A stretch of 11,244 bases of DNA from JBBTVO01 sp038058335 (lineage in GTDB: Bacteria > Patescibacteriota > Microgenomatia > Levybacterales > UBA12049), in contig JBBUBI010000048.1 in assembly GCA_038058335.1 (NCBI GenBank), forward strand, positions 1 through 11,244, in the 5' to 3' direction. Under the pieces are notes generated by a model. It had not been told where the DNA came from. It worked only from the letters and a program-made list of their open reading frames with translations, and searched no databases. This document shows positions 1-6,189 of this stretch, one piece after another. Within the stretch, counting starts at the first letter, position 1; every line of letters starts with the position of its first letter. The position numbers and the translations under genes were made by a program.

Positions 1-347
1 CAGTATCTTTTGCGTGTTGCTGTCTGTCCGTCATCAAAAATATGTCCCAGATGTGCACCGCAGGTCTTGCATATTGCCTCAATTCTTTTCATCCCAAGAC
101 TATTATCGTCTTCAAACCTTACATTTTCTCCAACTGGTCTGTCAAAAGACGGCCATCCCGTTCCGCTTTCAAATTTATTGTCCGAATAAAATAGCGACGT
201 GTCACAAACTACGCACTTGTACATTCCCTTATCGTGATTACCTGTATATTTTCCAGACCCCGGAGGCTCAGTGCCCTTGAGGAAACAAATATTGTACTGC
301 TCAGGGGTTAATTTTTTCTTAAGCTCTTCAAGCTTCTTAGGATCCAT
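1..347 (-). CDS. msrB: Peptide methionine-R-sulfoxide reductase MsrB, 3' end cut by window edge
   Basis: MsrB reduces methionine-R-sulfoxide in proteins back to methionine, usually with thioredoxin as reductant. Residues 1-115 are visible. Family hallmarks are SGTGWPSF at 61-68, GHIFDDG at 101-107, and the two CxxC pairs that bind zinc in the metal-containing subgroup (C45/C48 and C93/C96). The last full codons read RKRY, and the window then ends two bases (TG) into the next codon. In the family this is the catalytic cysteine of the RYC(I/V)N motif, so the active-site residue is probably there but only partly visible. There is no signal peptide, so the enzyme is cytoplasmic. The ATG at 347 lies inside the last codons of the upstream 63-residue ORF (11-base overlap), which suggests translational coupling. 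The usual length is about 130-145 residues, so only about 20-30 are missing. Identification is secure. Confidence 0.95.
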   Translation of the reverse strand, partial: MDPKKLEELKKKLTPEQYNICFLKGTEPPGSGKYTGNHDKGMYKCVVCDTSLFYSDNKFESGTGWPSFDRPVGENVRFEDDNSLGMKRIEAICKTCGAHLGHIFDDGQTATRKRY

Positions 348-528
348 GCTCTAATTCTTTTACTTTTTTGTATCCAAAATGCTCGGCCCTTCTTGCTTGA
401 ATTGACTGCGCGGCTCTTTGATTCAAGCTTCGTCTTCTGTAAAAAGACTGCTTCGCATCAAAGGATAAAAAATTATTTTCAGAAGGATCTTGGGGCTCAA
501 TATTTCTAAATCTCTCGGCAGATGACAT
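337..528 (-). CDS. Small hydrophilic hypothetical protein (63 aa)
   Basis: I do not recognise this protein. It is short and very polar, rich in Arg, Gln, Ser and Glu, with no cysteine, membrane segment or signal peptide. The middle (about residues 27-55) is strongly basic and could form a helix. Two things support it as a real gene. A TATAAT hexamer ends seven bases before its ATG. Its end also overlaps the msrB start by 11 bases in another frame (shared bases GAGCATGGATCCTAA), as in tightly packed operons. It probably shares a transcript with msrB, but a link to sulfoxide repair is only inferred from position. It could also be a non-conserved leader ORF. Confidence 0.6.
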   Translation of the reverse strand: MSSAERFRNIEPQDPSENNFLSFDAKQSFYRRRSLNQRAAQSIQARRAEHFGYKKVKELEHGS

Positions 529-535
529 TTAGCTA

Positions 536-541
536 ATTATA
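536..541 (-). promoter_or_regulatory. -10 element for the 63-aa gene / msrB
   Basis: A perfect TATAAT lies seven bases before the ATG at 528. No clear -35 hexamer or Shine-Dalgarno sequence is visible, so transcription would begin at or within a base or two of the start codon. Confidence 0.5.
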
Positions 542-545
542 ATAT

Positions 546-1115
546 TTATTGCAGTCTTTTTATATAGCTATATCTGAAACAGCTTACCAGATGGTCGTTG
601 ATCATTCCTGAGGCCTGCATAAATGCATAGCAAATTGTGGAACCCACAAATTTAAATCCTCTTTTTATCAAATCCTTACTCATCTCATCCGACTCAGAAC
701 TTTTCGCAGGAATTTCATTTAAATTCTTAAACTTATTAGTCTTGGTTTTACCATTTGTAAACTGCCATATATATTTATCAAAACTCCCGAATTCTTTCTG
801 TACTTCGAGAAATCTTTCTGCATTAATTATCGCAGCGTTTATTTTCGCACGGTTGCGGATAATTCCTGCATTACCGAGTAATCTCTCATAGTCTTTTTTG
901 CTAAACTTTGCAATTTTTTTGGGATCGAAATTAACAAAAGCCTTGCGGAAATTTTCTCTTTTGTGAAGTACGGTTCTCCATGAAAGTCCTGCCTGAAAAG
1001 CATCCAAAATCATATACTCGAAAAGCAGTCTTTCATCATGCACAGGAACTCCCCATTCTTCATCATGATATTTAATCATTAGAGAATCATCACCCGGCCA
1101 ATTACACCTCATCAT
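546..1115 (-). CDS. tag: DNA-3-methyladenine glycosylase I (Tag)
   Basis: Tag removes N3-methyladenine from alkylated DNA and starts base excision repair in the cytoplasm. The 189 residues align almost without gaps to E. coli Tag (187 aa). The zinc ligands fall at the same positions: C4, H17, H175 and C179. Family blocks are YHDEEWGVP (16-24), QAGLSW (41-46), the KRENF block, GIIRNRAKI, and KRGFKFVGSTICYAFMQASG before the final NDHLVSC. Y16 and W46 of the base pocket are kept. Position 38, a glutamate that contacts the base in E. coli, is aspartate here. Two adjacent ATGs are possible starts (1115 and 1112). I use the first because it lies six bases from an extended -10 and gives E. coli-like numbering. 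The gene is 17 bases upstream of the 63-aa gene, which has its own -10. Confidence 0.96.
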   Translation of the reverse strand: MMRCNWPGDDSLMIKYHDEEWGVPVHDERLLFEYMILDAFQAGLSWRTVLHKRENFRKAFVNFDPKKIAKFSKKDYERLLGNAGIIRNRAKINAAIINAERFLEVQKEFGSFDKYIWQFTNGKTKTNKFKNLNEIPAKSSESDEMSKDLIKRGFKFVGSTICYAFMQASGMINDHLVSCFRYSYIKRLQ

Positions 1116-1121
1116 AGAAAA

Positions 1122-1130
1122 ATTATATCA
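1122..1130 (-). promoter_or_regulatory. Extended -10 (TGATATAAT) for tag
   Basis: TGA followed by a perfect TATAAT ends six bases before the first ATG of tag. This spacing implies a leaderless mRNA, and there is no Shine-Dalgarno sequence. Confidence 0.65.
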
Positions 1131-1136
1131 GAGGAT

Positions 1137-1532
1137 TTAATAATATTTGTCTGTTGATAGAAGCTGTGCTTCTTCTAGTACTTCGTGTTCCGGGGCTTGA
1201 ACTGTTACATAAAATTCTTTTTCTCTTTGAAATTTAGCAAGTGATATTTTTATTTTCGTATTTTCTATTCGATAATCAACATCTATTAAAATTTCCTGTG
1301 TTCTGCTTGCGACAAAACGCTTCCCCTCAACCAAACTTAAAGCAACTCTTACTGATCTTTCTGTCAAAACCATTTGAGGTATTACCCGATACATAATACC
1401 CCGGCTATTTCTTCTGATTTGAACTTCATTAAGAGGAGAGCATTTTACAACTGTACATTCAGACTTTCCCGGATTTCTCTCTGAAGCGACAACAAGACGC
1501 GGAGTAGGAAGTTCTGGATCTGTCTCTTTCAT
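1137..1532 (-). CDS. Hypothetical soluble protein (131 aa)
   Basis: I do not recognise this protein. It has no membrane segment or signal peptide. The first 25 residues look disordered (proline, serine and charged residues). From about residue 27 alternating hydrophobic and charged residues suggest a mostly beta fold up to about residue 115, followed by an acidic end with helical character (PEHEVLEEAQLL). Two cysteines are near the N-terminus (C26 and C31). The ATG at 1532 follows an extended -10 by nine bases. The neighbours are tag downstream (21 bases) and another unknown gene upstream on the same strand, each with its own -10, so shared function cannot be assumed. Confidence 0.7.
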   Translation of the reverse strand: MKETDPELPTPRLVVASERNPGKSECTVVKCSPLNEVQIRRNSRGIMYRVIPQMVLTERSVRVALSLVEGKRFVASRTQEILIDVDYRIENTKIKISLAKFQREKEFYVTVQAPEHEVLEEAQLLSTDKYY

Positions 1533-1541
1533 ATTGGAGCT

Positions 1542-1550
1542 ATTTTACCA
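1542..1550 (-). promoter_or_regulatory. Extended -10 (TGGTAAAAT) for the 131-aa gene
   Basis: TGG plus TAAAAT ends nine bases before the ATG at 1532. The same ten-base string TGGTAAAATA occurs before the next gene upstream. The bases between it and the ATG contain no Shine-Dalgarno match. Confidence 0.6.
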
Positions 1551-1609
1551 CACGAGGATCTGAGGAATATAATTACTAAGATTTAAATAAAATTGATCAA
1601 CTGCAGTTC

Positions 1610-1975
1610 TTATCTTCGGAATTTTGGTTTTTCTCCGCCATATTGACTATCAACTTCTTTAGTTGTTGCTGAATCCGCAGTGCCATGCCTCTCTTCTCTT
1701 TCAAAACTAAGTTTTGTTATAGGATCAAGCTCTCTTTCTCTTCCTTTCGCATCTTTAATAACGGTCTCTCCTGAAATCTTATATCCTCTTACTCTAATGT
1801 GTGAGCCTTCCTTGTCGTCAATCGGGCTCACATTCGGAACAGTACCTTCCCAGAAATGCTTAGGTTTTTTCGGCTGATTTACATCCTGTCCAGATACTAA
1901 TGCCGAATCCGGTATTAATCTTGGCTGACCCGATACTAGTTTTCTTGGTCGTGGTGCTTTTAATCCTTCTGACAT
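1610..1975 (-). CDS. Hypothetical hydrophilic, probably disordered protein (121 aa)
   Basis: I do not recognise this protein. It is rich in Lys, Arg, Pro, Ser, Gly and Glu and has no cysteine, signal peptide or membrane segment. LVSGQ occurs twice (residues 13-17 and 26-30), which hints at a small internal duplication. The only part that looks folded is about residues 58-90 (HIRVRGYKISGETVIKD onward), which could be a small beta hairpin. The N-terminal third and the C-terminal 25 residues look disordered. The ATG at 1975 is fixed by an extended -10 six bases upstream. The gene is divergent from the plus-strand gene at 2024 across 48 bases that hold both -10 elements. Confidence 0.6.
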   Translation of the reverse strand: MSEGLKAPRPRKLVSGQPRLIPDSALVSGQDVNQPKKPKHFWEGTVPNVSPIDDKEGSHIRVRGYKISGETVIKDAKGRERELDPITKLSFEREERHGTADSATTKEVDSQYGGEKPKFRR

Positions 1976-1981
1976 AGTTGT

Positions 1982-1990
1982 ATTTTACCA
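1982..1990 (-). promoter_or_regulatory. Extended -10 (TGGTAAAAT) for the 121-aa gene
   Basis: TGGTAAAAT ends six bases before the ATG at 1975. It is one half of a 48-base divergent promoter region shared with the gene at 2024. Confidence 0.6.
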
Positions 1991-2005
1991 AATCCCATCA
2001 AATTG

Positions 2006-2014
2006 TGCTAAAAT
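2006..2014 (+). promoter_or_regulatory. Extended -10 (TGCTAAAAT) for the gene at 2024
   Basis: TGC plus TAAAAT ends nine bases before the ATG. The interval TACACACTT has no Shine-Dalgarno sequence. Confidence 0.6.
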
Positions 2015-2023
2015 TACACACTT

Positions 2024-2812
2024 ATGGGAAATCCAGTTGAGCAGCTAGGATATAGTATTCCAAAGCCTGAGACTCAAAATCCAAAATTCAGGTTGAGAAA
2101 ACCAAGAACAGAGGTTATAGAATCTGAAAAACCATATCGAATAGACCGGATAGTCTCTGCAACCGATATTATTAGCTCTTTTAATGAGGGAGGAAGTAGT
2201 GGATCAGATATATTCTCTGCAGCTATGATATTAGGAAATGTAATGGAAGATATGGCGGCCGATGCTGAGCTAATTTACCGGGAGAGGGCTTGGTATTGCC
2301 AAGATCCGAAGGAGAATCCAGAATATTCTCTCCGGGGAATTTTACCATATTATTTTCCTACGGGTAAAAGCTTTTTCAGACATCTTGCTATTCTTGAAAA
2401 ACACCGCCCGAGCTTCATAGAAGCACAAATAGGTCATAGGCCTTTTGAGAGAGAGCAAATCAAGAAAAATCTCATCCCTGTATTGGATGAGGTAGCAAAA
2501 AACTTTCGCCTTCCGGATCTGGGATACCAAAGTACAATTATAAACGAGGGCGGACTTCTTCTTCCTTCGGGAAGAACTGCAACTTCAGAAAATATTGCTG
2601 CCATCGCAAGAAATCTGATTGGTAAAAAATTTGATACATTGGTGGCGGACGATCCGGACTATAGAAAAATCTTTCAGCCAGATTTTTTTATAAAGTTTGG
2701 AATGAAAGGAAAAACATTTCATATAAATGTACGTCCTGATTTTATCGAAGAGATAAAAGGCGGTCAGCAAACCACACAAACGAAAATGAAAAAAGGCTTG
2801 GTCGTTGCCAAA
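2024..2812 (+). CDS. Hypothetical protein, possibly a RecB-family PD-(D/E)XK nuclease; 3' part lost in gap
   Basis: 263 residues can be read before the run of Ns. The product is soluble, with a polar, probably disordered first 40 residues. Several short features recall RecB-like PD-(D/E)XK nucleases: a start like RIVSATDIISSF (42-53), where these domains often begin; LGNVMEDMA (70-78), in the place of the usual GxxxHxxLE helix but with Met-Glu and no histidine; and HINVRPDFIEEIKGG (233-247), resembling the strand-Asp-strand segment (D239) that precedes the (D/E)xK motif. The lysine motif would fall in the gap, so the key evidence is missing. This match is by eye and weak. After the gap three frames are open, stopping at 2926, 2940 or 3002. 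The stop at 2940 would end in KDYLRKVA and just meet the convergent gene. Confidence 0.75.
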
Positions 2813-2912
2813 NNNNNNNNNNNNNNNNNNNNNNNNNNNNNNNNNNNNNNNNNNNNNNNNNNNNNNNNNNNNNNNNNNNNNNNNNNNNNNNNNNNNNNNN
2901 NNNNNNNNNNNN
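2813..2912. other. Assembly gap (100 Ns)
   Basis: Exactly 100 Ns, the conventional length for a gap of unknown or estimated size. It interrupts the gene starting at 2024, so reading frames cannot be carried across it. Confidence 0.99.
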
Positions 2913-2936
2913 AAAAGACTACTTAAGAAAAGTGGC

Positions 2937-3590
2937 TTAGTTGCAGCTGAGGGCGGTGCGACACTGCGCTTTTTCAGCTGCGGGAAGACTGTCACACGCT
3001 GAGCATGCATTTTGTGCATCACCGACTCCAGGCTTTTGAGTTCCTGACGGCTTCATAATGCTTCCCGCGTCATTAAATTTCACATTGGAAGGCGGAGTAA
3101 ATACAGAACTATCTTCTGTCCATCCGGAACAGCTGTAGTCGACATATTTATTTATATCGACTGACTGATCCGCAGTTCCCGTAGGCTTTGTTCCGTCTGT
3201 TATTGCATTGGGATCAAATGCAATCATCATACCTGAAGTCTGTCCATCTACCCAAGAATACATTTTGTTGTCGCTTATTATCATGTGGTTAATAATTGCC
3301 TGACCATTTATGTTTGATGCAAAATCTGATCGCATCATACTATTTGCTACATATACCGTACCATCCACATCAGTCTCCGCCATTTTATCTTTAAATGTAC
3401 ATTTTTGAGCTGATCCTGAAGTAAGAAGATCTTTTATTGATTTTTGAGCTGATCCGGATTTATCATCCGTCATTTTCTGAGAACCATCAGTTGGAGCTTG
3501 AGAAGAATTCTTGGACATCATAAATGCAGCACCAATTAAAACAACAGCAACTGCGACTGCTCCAAATCCAAGAAGAATTTTATTATTCAC
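2937..3590 (-). CDS. Membrane-anchored extracellular protein with conserved-looking cysteines (217 aa)
   Basis: The N-terminus is a short basic start plus one hydrophobic helix (about residues 4-25), followed by a polar linker (26-62) and an exported domain. The start is GTG at 3590, chosen because it keeps the anchor helix intact and lies six bases after an extended -10. The exported part has six cysteines (C64, C154, C196, C199, C210, C216), which could form disulphides. GSAQK occurs at 46-50 and 59-63, encoded by an exact 16-base repeat. Segments such as KCTF...GTVYVANSMMRSDF and HMIISDNKMYSWVDG resemble lineage-specific exported proteins I associate with Patescibacteria, but I cannot name a domain. 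Substrate and function are unknown. Its stop meets the end of the gene broken by the gap. Confidence 0.8.
   Translation of the reverse strand: MNNKILLGFGAVAVAVVLIGAAFMMSKNSSQAPTDGSQKMTDDKSGSAQKSIKDLLTSGSAQKCTFKDKMAETDVDGTVYVANSMMRSDFASNINGQAIINHMIISDNKMYSWVDGQTSGMMIAFDPNAITDGTKPTGTADQSVDINKYVDYSCSGWTEDSSVFTPPSNVKFNDAGSIMKPSGTQKPGVGDAQNACSACDSLPAAEKAQCRTALSCN
3401..3455 (-). repeat. Two exact 16-base direct repeats inside the anchored protein gene
   Basis: ATTTTTGAGCTGATCC (plus strand) occurs at 3401-3416 and 3440-3455, 39 bases apart and therefore in frame. It encodes the repeated GSAQK of the linker. This looks like a 13-codon duplication whose middle has diverged. Confidence 0.85.
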
Positions 3591-3596
3591 TTTTTG

Positions 3597-3605
3597 ATTC
3601 TACCA
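3597..3605 (-). promoter_or_regulatory. Extended -10 (TGGTAGAAT) for the anchored protein gene
   Basis: TGG plus TAGAAT ends six bases before the GTG at 3590. This spacing is the reason for choosing the GTG start. Confidence 0.6.
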
Positions 3606-3637
3606 CAAAAGTTTGATTTGTAAAGGCGGAGAATTAA

Positions 3638-3838
3638 TTATGAAATTAGAAGAATTACGCCAATCGCAAAAAGAGCAATTCCTACCCACTTATATGCACC
3701 TGTTAATTTCTTGCTCCCGGTAATCTTGCCACCAAGCATCTCAACCATTTTTTTTCTGAATTCAAATGCACTTTTCGGTGAAATAAAAAACCAAACTCCT
3801 GCTATTAATAATATAAATCCTAACCAAATCTGAACCAT
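3638..3838 (-). CDS. Small two-helix membrane protein (66 aa)
   Basis: The protein is almost entirely two hydrophobic helices (about residues 3-20 and 48-66). They are joined by a basic loop containing SPKSAFEFRKK and GGKITGSKKLTG, so the loop should face the cytoplasm and both ends should face outward. The final GAYKWVGIALFAIGVILL is glycine-rich, as in small helical-hairpin proteins. I recognise no named family. It lies 47 bases upstream of the anchored extracellular protein gene and 57 bases downstream of the DUF2130 gene, all on the same strand. A weaker -10 (TTTAAT) sits six bases before the ATG. No function can be assigned. Confidence 0.7.
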   Translation of the reverse strand: MVQIWLGFILLIAGVWFFISPKSAFEFRKKMVEMLGGKITGSKKLTGAYKWVGIALFAIGVILLIS

Positions 3839-3844
3839 AAATTA

Positions 3845-3850
3845 ATTAAA
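3845..3850 (-). promoter_or_regulatory. Possible -10 (TTTAAT) for the two-helix protein gene
   Basis: TTTAAT, one mismatch from consensus and without a TGn extension, ends six bases before the ATG at 3838. It lies in very AT-rich sequence, so it is supported mainly by having the same spacing as its neighbours. Confidence 0.35.
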
Positions 3851-3895
3851 AACTATCTCAATCAAGAAGTCAACAACTTATTTACTTAGGCACTT

Positions 3896-5044
3896 TTAAA
3901 ACAACTTCTCTGTTTTGACTTCTTCTTCAGAATTTTCCTCAGCTTCCCCTGAAGACGTGAGAAGTTTTATATCCGGAAGTGCAGAGCCCATAATTCCCTG
4001 AAGCTCACCGTACATATTCGAAAGATTATTTAGTGTTCTATTTATCTGCACCTCTCTTTTTTTCCAAATACTCATTGATGACCTCTTTTCAGTCTCAAGA
4101 TCTTTTTGCATCTGCACAATTCCCTCCACATATGCCTCAAATCTATGGCGAAATGTCTCGCTCTGCAAATATCCATAAAGACTTTCAAGCTTCTCATCTT
4201 TATTTGCCGCAGTGCTCTTGGCAATAGCAAGCTGGATCATTTGCCGTCTCAGAATTCCTGCAAGCGGTATCGCGTATGAATAAGACGTGATAAGAATCCC
4301 ATCTACTATATTGAAGTTATCGACATCTTTCGGTAATTCTTCTGTCACAAGCACCGTGACGTTCGCACCGACTTTTCTTGCGTCGTCACGAAGCTTTGGA
4401 AGCCAAGATGGAGTCCATTTGGCGCGCTTCGTCTCCCAAAGAATAATTCCTGCAGAATTACCATGCGTATTCTTAACAGTCTGGATAATATCTGCTCCCA
4501 CAACTCCTTTGCCCACAGGAGATATCTCATCATGAATAAAAGCTGACTTCAATTTTCCCTCAAGCTCGAGCTCCATTACTTCTCCCTGAAGCTGCTGAGA
4601 TCCCTGCTTAGTTTTACTCTGAGCTGTTATCAATGCCTGTTCAGTGTCGCTTAATTTTTTCTGGAGTTCCAGGATCTGAAGACTGGATTTTTCCTCGGCA
4701 GCCTTAGCCGACTCTGCCCTGATCTTCTCCTCCTCATCCATGAGCTTTTTTTTCATCTCAACCTCCCTCTCCTCATCTTTCCTGCGAAGTTTTCTCATCT
4801 CTTCAAGAAGCTCTCCGACTTGCTCTGTAAGCTTTTTATTCCGCACTTTTTCCTCATCATTCTCTTTCTCAAGATTTGCTACATCCTGCGCAAACTTGGT
4901 GCTGAATTTTTTCTCAAGATCTACTTCGGTCTCTTTTTTAATTCTTGCTATTTCTCTATCTTTTATCTCAATCAAATCATGCTTCAGAGCCTCAGACATC
5001 TCAAATGGCTTGTTACAATGCGGACATGTAAAAGTGTTATTCAT
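3896..5044 (-). CDS. DUF2130 domain protein with long coiled coil; nuclease-like core
   Basis: The order of parts is typical of DUF2130 proteins. A CPHC pair (C7, C10) begins the protein. A long charged coiled coil follows (about 20-160). The conserved core runs from LELEGKLKSAFIHDEISPVGKGVVGAD (158-185) through ILWETKRAKWTPSWLPKLRDD (201-221) to a C-terminal helical region. The total of 382 residues is close to the usual size. No enzymatic role is established for the family to my knowledge. The core carries D185 followed by E204-x-K206, with E160 or E162 before, a spacing expected of PD-(D/E)XK nuclease folds, so I infer a possible DNA-acting role. There is no membrane segment. The acidic tail (about 366-382) is probably disordered. 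Own -10 (TGT TATAAT) lies 11 bases before the ATG. The neighbour upstream ends 33 bases away. Confidence 0.88.
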   Translation of the reverse strand: MNNTFTCPHCNKPFEMSEALKHDLIEIKDREIARIKKETEVDLEKKFSTKFAQDVANLEKENDEEKVRNKKLTEQVGELLEEMRKLRRKDEEREVEMKKKLMDEEEKIRAESAKAAEEKSSLQILELQKKLSDTEQALITAQSKTKQGSQQLQGEVMELELEGKLKSAFIHDEISPVGKGVVGADIIQTVKNTHGNSAGIILWETKRAKWTPSWLPKLRDDARKVGANVTVLVTEELPKDVDNFNIVDGILITSYSYAIPLAGILRRQMIQLAIAKSTAANKDEKLESLYGYLQSETFRHRFEAYVEGIVQMQKDLETEKRSSMSIWKKREVQINRTLNNLSNMYGELQGIMGSALPDIKLLTSSGEAEENSEEEVKTEKLF

Positions 5045-5055
5045 GATTGAGGACT

Positions 5056-5064
5056 ATTATAACA
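5056..5064 (-). promoter_or_regulatory. Extended -10 (TGTTATAAT) for the DUF2130 gene
   Basis: TGT plus perfect TATAAT ends 11 bases before the ATG at 5044. The predicted leader is therefore only about five bases, too short for a Shine-Dalgarno sequence. Confidence 0.6.
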
Positions 5065-5077
5065 AAACGCAAAAAGT

Positions 5078-5467
5078 CTATACTTGAGGTGGCGACTCTT
5101 CCAATCTTTTATTTGAAGTCTTGACGACAATCGGACGGATGAGATTCACGCCAATCATCGCGAGCTTGTGTCCAAATCCGCCTACGAACACCATAAGAAA
5201 AAAGTGGGTAGACAAATTTAGAACATCATTCAAAGATTCTGGTGAAATTGCATCAAGGCTTGGCATAAGAGATGGTAAATTTGCCTGACCGGAATTTATA
5301 GAATTAATATCAGTTACTACAGCTGGCTTCTTTGGAGCAGACAAGGAACTGCCTAAATATGAAGGTCTAATTACGTTTGTAAAAGCAAGCACTACCAATA
5401 CTACAGAAAGAGCCATTATGAAAACTCCAATGCTTAAGAAGACCCACCCCGTGGTTTTGGTATCCAT
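5078..5467 (-). CDS. Two-helix membrane protein (129 aa)
   Basis: There are two hydrophobic segments, about residues 7-31 and 87-110. They are separated by a 55-residue polar loop rich in Ser, Pro, Asn and Leu, probably on the outer side because both termini are charged and polar. The second helix contains GGFGHKLAMIGVNLIRPIVVK, whose glycines and His-Lys within or next to the membrane look like conserved positions. I cannot name a family. The tail (117-129) is short, charged and proline-containing. The start is ATG at 5467, six bases after TATGAT. The gene is divergent from the zinc-ribbon gene across 95 bases, and it precedes the DUF2130 gene on the same strand. Confidence 0.7.
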   Translation of the reverse strand: MDTKTTGWVFLSIGVFIMALSVVLVVLAFTNVIRPSYLGSSLSAPKKPAVVTDINSINSGQANLPSLMPSLDAISPESLNDVLNLSTHFFLMVFVGGFGHKLAMIGVNLIRPIVVKTSNKRLEESPPQV

Positions 5468-5473
5468 AAAAAT

Positions 5474-5479
5474 ATCATA
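5474..5479 (-). promoter_or_regulatory. -10 (TATGAT) for the 129-aa membrane protein gene
   Basis: TATGAT, one mismatch from consensus, ends six bases before the ATG at 5467. TG lies one base further upstream than in a true extended -10. Confidence 0.5.
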
Positions 5480-5545
5480 GCCAAGCTGGATTATATTTGC
5501 AAGGAAATTATTCTCAATTTTACTTGAGCAAAACTAAAACTTCTC

Positions 5546-5554
5546 TGGTATCAT
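5546..5554 (+). promoter_or_regulatory. Extended -10 (TGGTATCAT) for the zinc-ribbon gene
   Basis: TGG plus TATCAT ends eight bases before the ATG at 5563. An in-frame TTG at 5497 lies upstream of this element, so this promoter excludes the longer start. Confidence 0.6.
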
Positions 5555-5562
5555 TAATACTT

Positions 5563-6102
5563 ATGGATGAAGTATGTCCCAAATGCGGATCTCCGCTTGC
5601 GCCGATAACTGAAACTTCGACTGGAAAAAAACTTCAAAGATGCTCAACAGGCAGCTGGGATGCAGAATCCAAGAAGAATGTAGGATGCGACTATGTCAAA
5701 TGGCTCCCCATAGAACCGGAGGAGCTTGAAGAAAAATGTCCCAAATGCGGATCACCTGTAATTCTTGTGACGACTATATTTGGGAAGAAGATGAAAAAAT
5801 GCTCGACAAATTCATGGAACAAGGAGACGAAAAAAGCAGAGGGTTGTGACTTTGTCGAATGGATAAATGGCACAAGTGAAGAGCTGGATGAAGACTGCCC
5901 GCAATGCGGGAAAAAGCTCGTACTCTATACGACTGCTGCTGGAAAGAAGATGAAAAAATGCTCAACAAGCGGTTGGGACAGAGAGAAAAAAGTCGCAACA
6001 GGATGTACTTATATTCAGTGGCTAAAGCCGGGCGAGTATCAGAAGAGTGATGACTCAGGCGGAGAAGAATTCTTACCCCCCGAACCTTCCCCGGACAATT
6101 AA
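5563..6102 (+). CDS. Triple zinc-ribbon protein (179 aa)
   Basis: Three tandem units of about 53 residues make up the protein. Each reads CPxCG, about 18 residues including GKKxxxC, then CST or CSTxxW, then a GC pair and an aromatic. The cysteine sets are C5/C8/C27/C42, C59/C62/C80/C95 and C112/C115/C133/C148. The last two cysteines are 14 residues apart in all three, so each unit has one four-cysteine zinc site. The start of each unit resembles topoisomerase C-terminal zinc ribbons (zf-C4_Topoisom), although the gap before the last cysteine is longer. By analogy a nucleic-acid-binding role is plausible but not shown. The tail (about 160-179) is acidic and proline-rich. There is no catalytic domain. 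The start at 5563 is chosen over a TTG at 5497 because it begins just before the first CPKCG and follows a promoter. Confidence 0.85.
   Translation: MDEVCPKCGSPLAPITETSTGKKLQRCSTGSWDAESKKNVGCDYVKWLPIEPEELEEKCPKCGSPVILVTTIFGKKMKKCSTNSWNKETKKAEGCDFVEWINGTSEELDEDCPQCGKKLVLYTTAAGKKMKKCSTSGWDREKKVATGCTYIQWLKPGEYQKSDDSGGEEFLPPEPSPDN
6076..6090 (+). repeat. 15-base repeat, copy 1
   Basis: CCCCCCGAACCTTCC at the end of the zinc-ribbon gene is repeated exactly at 7131-7145, with looser similarity in the ten bases before it. It is unusually GC-rich for this window. Confidence 0.7.
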
Positions 6103-6174
6103 CTTATACTTCCGGCCAAATGAGTTTAATTTCTTTTAATTCCTCTTTCTTTCAATTTTTGAGACTAATAATTC

Positions 6175-6183
6175 TGATATAAT
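6175..6183 (+). promoter_or_regulatory. Extended -10 (TGATATAAT) for the IMPase-family gene
   Basis: TGA plus perfect TATAAT ends six bases before the ATG at 6190. The element and spacing are the same as at tag. Confidence 0.65.
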
Positions 6184-6189
6184 TACGAA

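Noticed and set aside
14..280. Plus-strand ORF of 88 aa at the window start
   Set aside because: It lies wholly antisense to msrB, whose motifs are unmistakable; the peptide has no recognisable pattern.
2941..3002. Open plus-strand frame continuing past the gap to a stop at 3002
   Set aside because: It is antisense to the C-terminal coding part of the anchored protein gene; stops at 2926 or 2940 fit the convergent layout better.
4740..5087. Plus-strand ORF of 115 aa, rich in Ser and Phe
   Set aside because: It is the reverse complement of the Lys/Glu-rich coiled coil of the DUF2130 gene; Ser/Phe richness is the expected shadow of such codons.
5497..5562. N-terminal extension of the zinc-ribbon protein from a TTG
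   Set aside because: It lies upstream of a good extended -10, has no family-like sequence, and the first ribbon begins right after the ATG at 5563.
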